A DNA stretch of 64,000 bases from contig NZ_JAIQLH010000051.1 in the NCBI RefSeq assembly GCF_020037025.1, positions 20,316-84,315 on the forward strand. Reading direction: 5' to 3'. Shown piece after piece: positions 51,806 to 60,132 of this stretch; the stretch's first letter is position 1; every line of letters begins with the position of its first letter. The DNA is from Streptomyces huiliensis. GTDB taxonomy: Bacteria; Actinomycetota; Actinomycetes; Streptomycetales; Streptomycetaceae. The position numbers were made by a program, and so were the translations under genes. Below the pieces are notes generated by a model. That model saw nothing but the letters and a program-made list of their open reading frames with translations. It ran no database searches and had not been told where the DNA came from.

Positions 51806-53103
51806 CAGTACCAATCCGGATGAGGGCGGACTACATAGATGCGCTGTTCGCCGTGGTTTCTGGCCGCGACGTGCTCCCGAGCGTCGAGGCTCACGTTCTG
51901 CCAGGAGCCACTATGTTGGGTGATCTTGATATCGCCGTCCGGAGTCACGGAAGTGACGACCGCGGCATGGTAAGTCTCGCCCTGCGGCTCACCTTTCGGG
52001 TCATCGGCTATCTGCTGGTAGAAAATGACGTCCCCAGGACGCGCTTGTGACCTCGACACCTCTTCACCACCACTGCGCGTGAGGAAGTGCTGAAGGTCCT
52101 TGGCCGCCGCCCAGGAACGGGAATAGTACGCCCGCCCGTCCCACCAGTCGTTCCCTATGCCGCTTTCCCGTCCCCAAGTGTTGTCGCCGTGCGGCCCCAA
52201 CCACGTGGTGAACTTCTTCTTCATTCCACCAGCCTCAAGGGAGGAAGAAACGAAGTTCGCGCAGTTGCTGTCGAAACTGACGTCGTCGGACTTGTCCCAG
52301 TGGTCCAAGGCGTAGCGCACCATCTCGACGCGGTCGATCTTTTTGTCGGAGCCCCGGATCTCCCGCCCGACCTCGGGTGGCAGGCCCTTCAGGTCGGTGA
52401 TGGTCACCGGGTCCGCCAGCATCAGCGCCTTGCGCTGGGCCGGCGTCAGCCCGTCCCACCACTCGCGGACGAGGTGCGGGTCCTTTCCGACCGGTATGTC
52501 GCCCCTCAGCATGTCGATCTCTAGGTGGGCGGTTTCGGTCAGGATGTCGTTGTGCGCGACGCTGGTGTCCGACACATCGATTTTCGTCGCCAGCTTGTCC
52601 AACGCGGCGGACGCCTTCGCGTCCGCCTGCCCGGCCTGCCGCAGCGCCTCGTCGATCAGGTCGTTGACCTGGGATATGTACCCTTGCTCCTTCCGGTAGT
52701 CGTCGCGCACCTTCTGGGGGATGTTGGGCCCCATGGGCGCCGCGCCCGAATACACCCCCACCGCGCGGCCGTCCCGGATTTCCAGTCCGTGCTCGGCGGC
52801 CAGTTCCACCGCGTGGAACAGCGTGCGCTGGGACCATTCCATCGACGAGGCCAGCCCGTCGATGATCATGGCGACTCCCTTGATGATGTCTCCGCCGGCC
52901 TCAAGGCGGTTGGCCAGGTCCTCCAGGCGGCCGCCCGCCTTCTTGCCCATGGCGTCCGCCCAGTGGTCGTCGAGCGGCTTCTTGCCCTGGTCGCGGACGT
53001 CGTCCGCCGCCGTGGAGGAACGCCGGGCCAGGGCGATCCAGTCGTCGGCCGCCTTCTTCCACTGATCGACGTGGCAGCTGTACAGGTCGTGATACGAGAC
53101 CAC
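51805..53103 (-). CDS. WXG100-like N-domain fused to Amidase_6-type toxin domain
   Basis: A 432-residue modular protein. Residues about 1-110 are a helical WXG-type secretion domain (Trp48 in DDHWADAMG). Residues about 265-430 match Amidase_6: catalytic Cys281 in DSNCANFVSSSL, His379 in YHAAVVTS, and SWAAAKDLQHFL and ARPGDVIFYQQ between them. Such domains cut peptidoglycan amide bonds in polymorphic toxins. It starts GTG 53103, three bases after the WXG100-like partner's stop. The arrangement resembles Type VII (ESX) effectors of Gram-positive bacteria. Fold and residues are seen; secretion and toxicity are inferred. Confidence 0.82.
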   Translation of the reverse strand: MVSYHDLYSCHVDQWKKAADDWIALARRSSTAADDVRDQGKKPLDDHWADAMGKKAGGRLEDLANRLEAGGDIIKGVAMIIDGLASSMEWSQRTLFHAVELAAEHGLEIRDGRAVGVYSGAAPMGPNIPQKVRDDYRKEQGYISQVNDLIDEALRQAGQADAKASAALDKLATKIDVSDTSVAHNDILTETAHLEIDMLRGDIPVGKDPHLVREWWDGLTPAQRKALMLADPVTITDLKGLPPEVGREIRGSDKKIDRVEMVRYALDHWDKSDDVSFDSNCANFVSSSLEAGGMKKKFTTWLGPHGDNTWGRESGIGNDWWDGRAYYSRSWAAAKDLQHFLTRSGGEEVSRSQARPGDVIFYQQIADDPKGEPQGETYHAAVVTSVTPDGDIKITQHSGSWQNVSLDAREHVAARNHGEQRIYVVRPHPDWY

Positions 53104-53106
53104 GCG

Positions 53107-53430
53107 TCACTTCCCCCCGAAGTCGTCCAGGCCGTGCTGGAGCCTGCGCGCGGCGTCACGGGCCTGCTTGTCCGTGGCGTCGTAGTCGTTCGCCGCCCCG
53201 TGCAGATTCTCGGCCATGGTGTTCATCTGCTTGGCCAGGTCGACCATGTGGTTCTCCCACGCGGCCGCGCAGCGCTTCAGCGCGCCCGCCGAGGCCCAGC
53301 CGTGATCGTTGCCGGCGACTTTCTCACTGGAGTCGAGCGACTTGCCCAGGTTCTCCACCGCCGTCTCGGCGGCTGTCCGGGTTCCGTTCCCCCCTCGGCG
53401 CACTTGGTGCGTTGTGATGTCGACGTCCAT
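53107..53430 (-). CDS. WXG100/EspC-like secretion partner
   Basis: A 107-residue all-helical protein. It has Trp45 and Trp58 (GWASAGALKRC and AAWENHMVDL) near the expected turn and YDATD at residues 83-87, matching the YxxxD/E Type VII secretion signal. It probably pairs with the N-domain of the amidase protein encoded just downstream (3-bp gap). ATG 53430 has GGGGGGAA upstream. The operon appears to be three genes: partner, effector, membrane protein. Confidence 0.78.
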   Translation of the reverse strand: MDVDITTHQVRRGGNGTRTAAETAVENLGKSLDSSEKVAGNDHGWASAGALKRCAAAWENHMVDLAKQMNTMAENLHGAANDYDATDKQARDAARRLQHGLDDFGGK

Positions 53431-53491
53431 CTCTGTTCCCCCCAGGATTCGCTTGGTTCATGCCTGATCGGCCCGCGGCGCCGGAATGGCG

Positions 53492-53524
53492 GGGGCGGCA
53501 CCGGCAGGTCGCCGGTGCCGCCCC
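53492..53524. terminator. 14-bp-stem terminator
   Basis: Perfect stem GGGGCGGCACCGGC / GCCGGTGCCGCCCC with a 5-nt loop, 35 bp after the stop of the minus-strand FG-GAP gene. It separates that gene from the toxin operon. Confidence 0.85.
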
Positions 53525-53558
53525 GTTCGAGCGCGGTGTTCGTGTCGCGGACGTCACC

Positions 53559-55451
53559 TCACGGCGACACCATGGTCTTCCAGGTGCCGATCCGCTGCGG
53601 CGTGGTGTCCTCGTAGAGCGAGGTCTCACCCTCGACCCAGCGCACCAGCAGGTCGTCCCGTCGGCCGGAGCCGGTGAAGTTTCCGGCGGCCATCGCGGAG
53701 TTCCGGGTGTACGACGGGTGGCCGGGCTGCAGGACGGTGCCCTTGCCGAGGCCGCCGGAGGACGCGGTGATGCCGGAGAAGGCCTCCAGCGTGCCGTTCG
53801 CCCGGCGGACCAGCAGGTCGGTGCCCTTGCCGGAGAGCTGCCCGGTGGTGAGGGAGACGGCGTCCTTCCAGGCGGCGTCCTTCTTCACCAGCGTCCGCTC
53901 GCGGCCGGTGCCGCTGCCGGTCACGCCGCTGTGCAGGGTGACGTCGCCGTCCTTCCAGCGGACGACGACGTCGTTCGCCTTCGCCGAGTTGAAGGCGCCG
54001 GCGGTGATCGCGGTGGCGTACTTCCAGCCGGAGCCGGCCTTCTGGACCACGTACTCCTTGGTGCCGGACAGACGCGCGGCGCTGATGTCGGAGTACACGC
54101 TCACCTTGCCGGTGGTGACGTCCTTCTTCTCGTCCTTGGCCCACAGGACCATGAGGTCGGGGCGGCCGTCGCCGGTGAAGTCGCCCGCGGTGACCGAGCG
54201 GGCGTTCTTCCAGAAGCTCTTCGGCTGCGCGAGCGTGCGCGGGGTGCCGAAGCCGCCGCGGCCGTCGCCCGGGTAGAGCGTGGCCTCGCCGTCCTTCCAG
54301 ATGACCAGCAGGTCGTCGCGTCCGTTGCCGTCGAGGTCGGCGGCGACGACGTGGGTGGCGTACTTCCAGGTGCCCGCGCCGCCGGGCAGCCGGCCCTCGT
54401 AGAGGCCGCGCAGCGGGGCCTTGCCCGGGGCGCGGTCCGCGACGGCGGAGCGGTAGAGGTCCTGGATCTCCTGCCCGTAGACGGGTGAGTAGCTCACCCA
54501 GTCGTCGTGGCCGGAACTGCGCGGCGGGCCGCCGCCGTAGTAGCCGCCGACGTTGCCGACGACGTCGCCGGTGCGGGTCTTGGCGTTGTAGCCGGTGATC
54601 CACGGACCGCCGGAGACGCCGCCGTAGAACCCGGAGCAGCGCATCAGCATCTGGCGGAAGCCCGCGAGCCGCTCGGTCGGCACGGTGCAGCTGATCGCCC
54701 GCTGGCCGTTGCCGCTCAGGTGCGGGTAGCCGTGGACGGTGACCTGGTTGGCGAGGCGCGGCGTGTTCCGCAGCCGCAGGCCGGCGCCGGTGACGTCCTC
54801 CACCTGCTTCTTGCGCTTGTACTCCGGGCCGACGCGCAGGAAGGCGAAGTCGAGGTCGGAGTCGGCGCGCATGCTGTTGGCCTCGTAGTTGGCGTAGAGG
54901 AACGCCTTCTGGACCGGGTAGCCGCCGAAGGGCTGGTCCTTCACCGCCTTGCCCTTGCGGAACTGCGGGATGAAGATGCCCTTGTCCGCGGCGTGCTTGG
55001 CGCAGTGGCCGGCGGTGAGGACGAGGTTCCGGTGCGCGCTGCGGACGATGCTCGCGGAGCAGTACGTGGCGCCGGTGGCCTTGTCGTTGAAGAAGAACGT
55101 GCCGAGGGCGGGTATGCCGTCCCCGTACACGCCCTTCGGGGTGCCCTTGGGGGCGGTGCCGACGGGTCCGGGCGGGGCGAGCTGGTTCGTTCCGGGGCGC
55201 GGGGACGCGATGGGCGCGCCCTTGCCGGCGTCCAGCGGAACGGCGGAGGCCAGGCGGTCGGCCGTCCAGTAGCTCTCGACGGCGGCCGGGTCCGACTTGG
55301 CGGCCGGCGCGGACGCCGACACGGAGGGCGACGCGGGCGCCGGCGCGGAGGGCGTGGGCTTCGGGGCCGCCACGGCGGCGGTGGCGGAGGCGCCGCACGC
55401 CGCCATGGCGATGACGGTGGCAAGGCTCCGGGACCATCTGTGTGGTGTCAA
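53559..55451 (-). CDS. secreted trypsin-like protease with FG-GAP repeats
   Basis: A 630-residue exported protein. A Sec signal (ATVIAMAACGASATAAVAAP) is followed by a Pro/Ala linker, a trypsin-like domain with the catalytic triad in LTAGHCAKH, SDLDFAFLR and GVSGGPW, and then about five FG-GAP/VCBS units (DLDGNGRDDLLVIWKDGEAT, FTGDGRPDLMVLW) that should form a beta-propeller. Streptomyces encode many such protein-binding proteases. The start used is TTG 55451, with no strong ribosome site, and is uncertain; internal starts are also weak. The nested palindrome just upstream is a probable operator. Confidence 0.82.
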   Translation of the reverse strand: MTPHRWSRSLATVIAMAACGASATAAVAAPKPTPSAPAPASPSVSASAPAAKSDPAAVESYWTADRLASAVPLDAGKGAPIASPRPGTNQLAPPGPVGTAPKGTPKGVYGDGIPALGTFFFNDKATGATYCSASIVRSAHRNLVLTAGHCAKHAADKGIFIPQFRKGKAVKDQPFGGYPVQKAFLYANYEANSMRADSDLDFAFLRVGPEYKRKKQVEDVTGAGLRLRNTPRLANQVTVHGYPHLSGNGQRAISCTVPTERLAGFRQMLMRCSGFYGGVSGGPWITGYNAKTRTGDVVGNVGGYYGGGPPRSSGHDDWVSYSPVYGQEIQDLYRSAVADRAPGKAPLRGLYEGRLPGGAGTWKYATHVVAADLDGNGRDDLLVIWKDGEATLYPGDGRGGFGTPRTLAQPKSFWKNARSVTAGDFTGDGRPDLMVLWAKDEKKDVTTGKVSVYSDISAARLSGTKEYVVQKAGSGWKYATAITAGAFNSAKANDVVVRWKDGDVTLHSGVTGSGTGRERTLVKKDAAWKDAVSLTTGQLSGKGTDLLVRRANGTLEAFSGITASSGGLGKGTVLQPGHPSYTRNSAMAAGNFTGSGRRDDLLVRWVEGETSLYEDTTPQRIGTWKTMVSP

Positions 55452-55458
55452 CGCGACT

Positions 55459-55507
55459 CACTGCACTAGGGGACAAATATTCGATCGAATGTTTGCACAG
55501 TGCAGTG
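55459..55507. promoter_or_regulatory. nested palindrome at the protease promoter
   Basis: An inner AT-rich 22-bp palindrome with one mismatch (55474-55495; core ATTCGATCGAAT) is enclosed by the perfect 9-bp inverted repeat CACTGCACT (55459-55467) / AGTGCAGTG (55499-55507). Two such concentric dyads suggest an operator bound by a dimeric repressor or by two proteins. Confidence 0.6.
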
Positions 55508-55542
55508 GGGCCGGAGCCTTCGGGGTCAGGGCGGCGGCCGGC

Positions 55543-57069
55543 TCACGCCGGGACGAACCCCGGCCGCCCCGCCCGCGACACGAAACTCGCGTCCGTGCCG
55601 ACCGGCGCCCCTGGCCGCGTGGCGTACGGCAGGACGCGGAAGTCCGCCCGGACGCTCTCCGGCGTGAAGGTGACGACGACGTAACCCCGGCGCTCCGCGT
55701 AGTACTTGATGTGCGGATTGACCCGCATCACGTTCTCCCAGTCGTCCGGCCGCTCGACCCCGTCGAAGCCGCTGGAGACGGAGGTGCCGACGATCTCGAC
55801 CCCCAGGGTGACGGACGACGGGTCGTCGAAGTCCTCCTTGATGTCCATCGCGTAGTGGACGTGGACGTCGCCGGAGAGGACGACGAGGTTGGCGGTCCCG
55901 GCGTCCCGCGCGCCCTGGAGGACCCGGTTCCGCGAGGCGGGATAGCCGTCCCAGGCGTCCATCGACACCCGCGCCCGCCCGACGTTGCCCTTCCGCTGGC
56001 AGAAGGCCACCTGCTGGACGACGACGTCCCAGGTCGCGGGTGACTCCCGGAAGCCGTCGAGCAGCCACTCCTCCTGCTCGGCCCCGGTGAGCGTCCGCGC
56101 GGGGTCCTCGGACTCGGGCCCGGGGTACTTCCAGCCGTCCCCGTACGCCTGGTCCGACCGGTACTGCCGGGTGTCGAGGACGTCGAACCGCGCCAGGTCC
56201 CCGTACCGGAACCGCCGGTACAGCCGGGCGTCAGGGCCGCGGGGGCGCTGCTCCTCGCGGAGCGGCATGTGCTCCCAGTACGCCTGGTAGGCGGCGGCGC
56301 GGCGGCGCAGGAACTCCTCGGCGGGCAGGTTGCGCTGGGAGACGGCGGCGGCGTAGTTGTTCTCGACCTCGTGGTCGTCCCAGGTGACGATCCAGGGGTG
56401 CGCGGCGTGCGCGGCCCGGAGGTCGGCGTCGGTCTTGCCGAGCGCGTAGCGCAGCCGGTAGCCGTCGAGGGTGGTCAGCCAGTGGTCGAACACTTCCGGA
56501 AGCTGCTGTTCACCCGTGTAACCGCGGGCTCCCGCCTGGGCGTTGATCTCGTTCTCGTAGATGTAGTCCCCGACGAAGAGGACCGCGTCCAGCTCCTCCC
56601 CCGCGAGGTGCGCGAGGGCCGTGTAGTACCCCTCGTCGTACTGCTGGCACGAGGCGAGCCCCATCCGCACCCGCCGGACGTCCGCCCCGGGCGCCGGCGC
56701 GGTCCGCGTCCGGCCCACCGGGCTGGTCCACCGGCCGCAGTGGAAGCGGTACCAGTACGTGCGGCCCGGCTCCAGCCCGTCGACCTCGACGTGCACGCTG
56801 TGCGCGTCCGCCCCGTCGGCCACCGCGACCCCGCCGCACACGACGTCCCGCAACCCCTCGTCGGCCGCGATCGCCCACTCCACCGGAATCCGACACTCCG
56901 GCGGTAACCCGCCGTCCACTTCCAGCGGCCGCGGCGCCAGTCTCGTCCAGAGCACCACCCCGTCGGGCAGCGGATCCCCGGAGGCGACCCCCAGCGTGAA
57001 CGGATCCTCCCCCACCTCCCGCCCACTCAACTCCCGGCCCGACCGCCGCCGCCGCACCTCGCCCGCCAT
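55543..57069 (-). CDS. PhoD-family alkaline phosphatase
   Basis: A 508-residue phosphodiesterase/phosphatase of the PhoD family. It has the N-terminal beta domain (DPFTLGVASGDPLPDGVVLW) and the metallophosphoesterase core: ASCQQY, FVGDYIYEN, TWDDHEVENNY, VLSGDVHVHY. PhoD enzymes are normally exported by Tat; this one starts MAGEVRRRRSGRELSG with no hydrophobic segment, so it may be cytoplasmic. ATG 57069 has GGAGGGA about nine bases away; GTG 57078 has no room for one. Confidence 0.9.
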   Translation of the reverse strand: MAGEVRRRRSGRELSGREVGEDPFTLGVASGDPLPDGVVLWTRLAPRPLEVDGGLPPECRIPVEWAIAADEGLRDVVCGGVAVADGADAHSVHVEVDGLEPGRTYWYRFHCGRWTSPVGRTRTAPAPGADVRRVRMGLASCQQYDEGYYTALAHLAGEELDAVLFVGDYIYENEINAQAGARGYTGEQQLPEVFDHWLTTLDGYRLRYALGKTDADLRAAHAAHPWIVTWDDHEVENNYAAAVSQRNLPAEEFLRRRAAAYQAYWEHMPLREEQRPRGPDARLYRRFRYGDLARFDVLDTRQYRSDQAYGDGWKYPGPESEDPARTLTGAEQEEWLLDGFRESPATWDVVVQQVAFCQRKGNVGRARVSMDAWDGYPASRNRVLQGARDAGTANLVVLSGDVHVHYAMDIKEDFDDPSSVTLGVEIVGTSVSSGFDGVERPDDWENVMRVNPHIKYYAERRGYVVVTFTPESVRADFRVLPYATRPGAPVGTDASFVSRAGRPGFVPA

Positions 57070-57214
57070 GCGCTCCACTCCCTCCGGTAACGCAGCCCGA
57101 CGCGACGAGCGTACCGCCGGGGGCGGGTGAGGGGATCCCGTCGGGCGGAGGGGTCTCAGTGGACAACTCGCTTGGTGGGGGCGGGAGTAGAGGCGACCAC
57201 TTCGTCCGCGCCTG

Positions 57215-57736
57215 TCACCGTCTCCAAGCAGAGGGCCTACTGGGATGGTTGACGACCCTCAGCGCATCCGCCGGCTCCGCTTCCGCCGCCCGAGCACACG
57301 CCACCGCGATCAACCTCCGCAGGGCCACCGGATCACAGAGGTCCCCCTCGTCCTGCGGCGGGCACAGAAACCAGTGGGTACCCGGTGGATCCGCCCGGTG
57401 CGGCGCCGGAACGCCGAGGTAGTGGTCAGCGGCCAGCACGTGGACGCCGGGGACGTCCCATTCCCTGGCCGTCCCGGTCGGCACCAGCGCGTAGAACCAG
57501 CGGCCGGAGGGATCGGCGATGACGGAGTCCTCGACACCGGCTGCCCTGAAGGCTTCCTCGACCGCCTCCCGCGCACCGCTGCCGGCCGCGATGCCGAGCA
57601 CGCCGGCGGCCAGCCGGACGGCTTCGAAGTGCAGACCCGTGCGGAGCATAGCGGGGGCATCACGCATCCACGTCTCACGGATCTCGCGGGGGCGGGGGTC
57701 GCGGGAGACGAGCCAGTCGGCGTTGTACCTGATCAC
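57215..57736 (-). CDS. hypothetical cytoplasmic protein, Streptomyces-type
   Basis: A 173-residue soluble protein of unknown function. GTG 57736 has GGAG and follows the start pattern VIRYNADWLVSRD. The middle has LVPTGTAREWDVPGVHVLA and the C-terminus VALRRLIAVACARAAEAE. Proteins of this length often lie beside XRE-type regulators, as here (57954, divergent, 217 bp). Confidence 0.7.
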   Translation of the reverse strand: MIRYNADWLVSRDPRPREIRETWMRDAPAMLRTGLHFEAVRLAAGVLGIAAGSGAREAVEEAFRAAGVEDSVIADPSGRWFYALVPTGTAREWDVPGVHVLAADHYLGVPAPHRADPPGTHWFLCPPQDEGDLCDPVALRRLIAVACARAAEAEPADALRVVNHPSRPSAWRR

Positions 57737-57953
57737 AGTAGGCTCCAATCGTCGGTGAGGGACGCGTCAGCGCGGCGCGGAGTGCGCAACGCCACTCCCG
57801 CAGCGTTGCTCAGTGCCCGGTGACGGCACGAGGACTTCGAGGGGACACTGGGCGGACCGACTGAGGACGGCGGCAAGCCGATGGGGTGAAAGGCGCTTGA
57901 TGACAGGGCTTCCTGTGGGAACGTCGCGGCCATGTCTCACAGGAGGTGACCTC

Positions 57954-59234
57954 GTGCCACACGCCCTCGGCAACACACGCCTCAAGGCAGCTCGCCTTGC
58001 GGCGGGTTACGGCTCCCAGCAGCAGTTCGCGGAAGCGATCGCCAAGGCTGCCGAGGGCCTAGGCCTGCGCTGCCTCTCCGTCGGCGTCAGACAGATCCGC
58101 CGATGGGAGTCGGCCAGACCGCCGTGGCCGCACCCCGACGCGGGACGAGTCGTCAGTCACCTCCTGGGACAGACACTGGAGGAACTCGGCTTCACTCCTC
58201 CCTGGGCCGCGGCGGACGGCCACGCCACGGCTTGGCGCCGGCATTCACTTTCCGTCGCCTCCTGGCCGCCGGACGACGGCATCGCCATCACTCCGGTCAG
58301 CCCCCGGTCCCCGCGGCCGGACACCGTGAGTAGGGATTTCCTCGTAGTGACCGAGGCCCATCGACGGCTCTACTGGAGCATCGCCCCGTCGACGCTGCAT
58401 CCAGCGGTACTCGGTCACAACCGGCTCGGTTGCACCTTGCTCACGGAGACGGCCGGCGAGTGCCGGCGATCCGTCGCCGGAACGCTGGCGGAGTCCTTCC
58501 TGCTCGCGGGCAGGATCGAGTTCTTCGATCTACGTCGGCCGGATAGAGCGCGCGGAACCTTCCTCCGGGCCCTCCAGGCAGCTGCGGAAGCCGACGACAC
58601 GCTGCTGGGCAGTGCCGTGCTGGCCCACACCGCCTTCCTGCCCGGGTGGAGCGGGCGTCGTGACGAGGCAATGGAGCGCATGGCCGCGGCCCGTGCCTAC
58701 GCACGTCGCGGCAGCCCATCGGCGCGATTCCTGGCGTGGCTCGACGCCGTGGAGGCGGAGTGCGAGACGCGGTGCGGTCACCACCGCACCGCTCTGCGCT
58801 TGATCCACCATGGTGAGGCGCTGATCACCGCGGACGCGGGCGCCGGCCCGTCCCCGGCATGGCTCGACTGGTTCGACGAGGTTCGGCTCGCCTCGTTCAA
58901 AGGACACGTGCAGCTGACGGCAGGGCACCTCCCACAGGCACGCGAGACCCTGCTTGTGGTCCTGGACCGCCTGCCGCAGGAGGCGGACAAACAGCGATCG
59001 GTCGTACTGGCCGACTTGGCCATGGTAGAGGCCATGGCCAAACGTCCGCTGGAAGCCTGCTCCTACGCGACGCGCGCGCTGAGCTTCCTGACGACCACTT
59101 GGTACGCCACAGGGATGGAGCGCGTAAGGGAGGCTCGGCGCGCCCTGACGGCGTGGCGCCACGAGGCATGTGTGAGGTCCCTTGACGACCAGTTGTTCGC
59201 CTGGGGAACGACGGTCAGCGCCCTGCGCGATTGA
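57954..59234 (+). CDS. XRE-like regulator with TPR-like C-terminal domain
   Basis: A 426-residue protein. The N-terminal DNA-binding part has TRLKAARLAAGYGSQQQFAE and VGVRQIRRWESARPPWPHPD, an atypical HTH with a longer linker. About 280 residues of TPR-like helices follow. GTG 57954 has a perfect AGGAGG site. It is divergent from the hypothetical protein at 57736. Ligand and targets unknown. Confidence 0.82.
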   Translation: MPHALGNTRLKAARLAAGYGSQQQFAEAIAKAAEGLGLRCLSVGVRQIRRWESARPPWPHPDAGRVVSHLLGQTLEELGFTPPWAAADGHATAWRRHSLSVASWPPDDGIAITPVSPRSPRPDTVSRDFLVVTEAHRRLYWSIAPSTLHPAVLGHNRLGCTLLTETAGECRRSVAGTLAESFLLAGRIEFFDLRRPDRARGTFLRALQAAAEADDTLLGSAVLAHTAFLPGWSGRRDEAMERMAAARAYARRGSPSARFLAWLDAVEAECETRCGHHRTALRLIHHGEALITADAGAGPSPAWLDWFDEVRLASFKGHVQLTAGHLPQARETLLVVLDRLPQEADKQRSVVLADLAMVEAMAKRPLEACSYATRALSFLTTTWYATGMERVREARRALTAWRHEACVRSLDDQLFAWGTTVSALRD

Positions 59235-59877
59235 AGTCGTCGATCAGTGCCGTCAGTTCGGTGAGGCGGTCGATGCGGAAGGTCGGCAGTTCCGAGGCGA
59301 GCGGATCATCCTGCTGAATGATGCCCCACGGGCCGCGACGGACCAGAGCCGTCCGCATCCCGGCCACGACGGCCGGTCGGATGTCGTTGTCCAACCGGTC
59401 ACCCACGTACAGGGTTTCCTCGGCCTCGAAAGGCACCGCTTTGGCGACACGAGCGAAGAACTCGGGGTCGGGCTTGCTCGCACCCCAGTCGTCCGACGTA
59501 CCGATGAGGTCTACGTCCTCTCGGAACAACTCACGGAGCAGCCCGCCCGCGCGGACGGTCTGGTTACCCGCGATGGCGAGCCACAGGTCGGCGGAACGAA
59601 GTTGACGCAGAGCGGGCCGTACGTCCGGGTATAGGTCGGCCTCACCGAACCATTCCGGCTTCCCGGCCGCCGCGCGCTTCTCCCGCTCCTCGCGGAGGTC
59701 GAAACCCGGGCGAAAGACCTGGAACGTCTCCCGGTAGTCCCGGCCTTGAGCGATGACCGCTCCGAAGGCGGCGGCGAACGTGTGGCGCGGCACCCCCAAC
59801 CAGTCCGCCCAGGTCCCGTATTCCCTCGTCTCGTCCACGAGGCATTCACCGACGTCGAAGACCACAGCTCTGATCAC
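59215..59877 (-). CDS. HAD-family hydrolase
   Basis: A 220-residue haloacid-dehalogenase-like phosphatase. The nucleophile motif is AVVFDVGECLVD (the first Asp is the nucleophile; the second is replaced by Gly-Glu), Thr/Ser motif II is LWLAIAGNQ, Lys is in DWGASKPDPEFF and motif IV is YVGDRLDNDI. Because the normal second Asp of DxD is Gly, general-acid function may differ from most phosphatases. GTG 59877 overlaps the stop of a preceding small gene in GTGA. The substrate is unknown. Confidence 0.85.
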   Translation of the reverse strand: MIRAVVFDVGECLVDETREYGTWADWLGVPRHTFAAAFGAVIAQGRDYRETFQVFRPGFDLREEREKRAAAGKPEWFGEADLYPDVRPALRQLRSADLWLAIAGNQTVRAGGLLRELFREDVDLIGTSDDWGASKPDPEFFARVAKAVPFEAEETLYVGDRLDNDIRPAVVAGMRTALVRRGPWGIIQQDDPLASELPTFRIDRLTELTALIDDFNRAGR

Positions 59878-60047
59878 GGAGGCATGCTAGGGCCGACCGC
59901 TTCCGGTCCACCACCGGATGTCGCGGCGGCGCGCCCACAGCGAGTGCACTTGGCCGGGCTGACCTCGTCATTGGAGGTGGGGAGGACGCGACGGCCCGGG
60001 CACGGGTCACAGCAGACGAACGCGTTGCCGTGGCGGCGTCGGGTCAA
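59874..60047 (-). CDS. small zinc-ribbon protein coupled to the HAD gene (57 aa)
   Basis: TTG 60047 has GGAG nine bases upstream. The product contains CCDPC and CTRC, a likely four-cysteine zinc site, and ends at a TGA that overlaps the HAD start in GTGA. No family recognised. Support comes from the Cys spacing, the ribosome site and the coupling; the frame has no stop along its length. Confidence 0.6.
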   Translation of the reverse strand: MTRRRHGNAFVCCDPCPGRRVLPTSNDEVSPAKCTRCGRAAATSGGGPEAVGPSMPP

Positions 60048-60132
60048 TGATCGGTGCTCCCGGCGTGGTGGGCGGCGGGCAGGACCAGGTTGGCGGGTGG
60101 GGGACGGCGGCCCCGGGGGAACGGCCGTCGCG

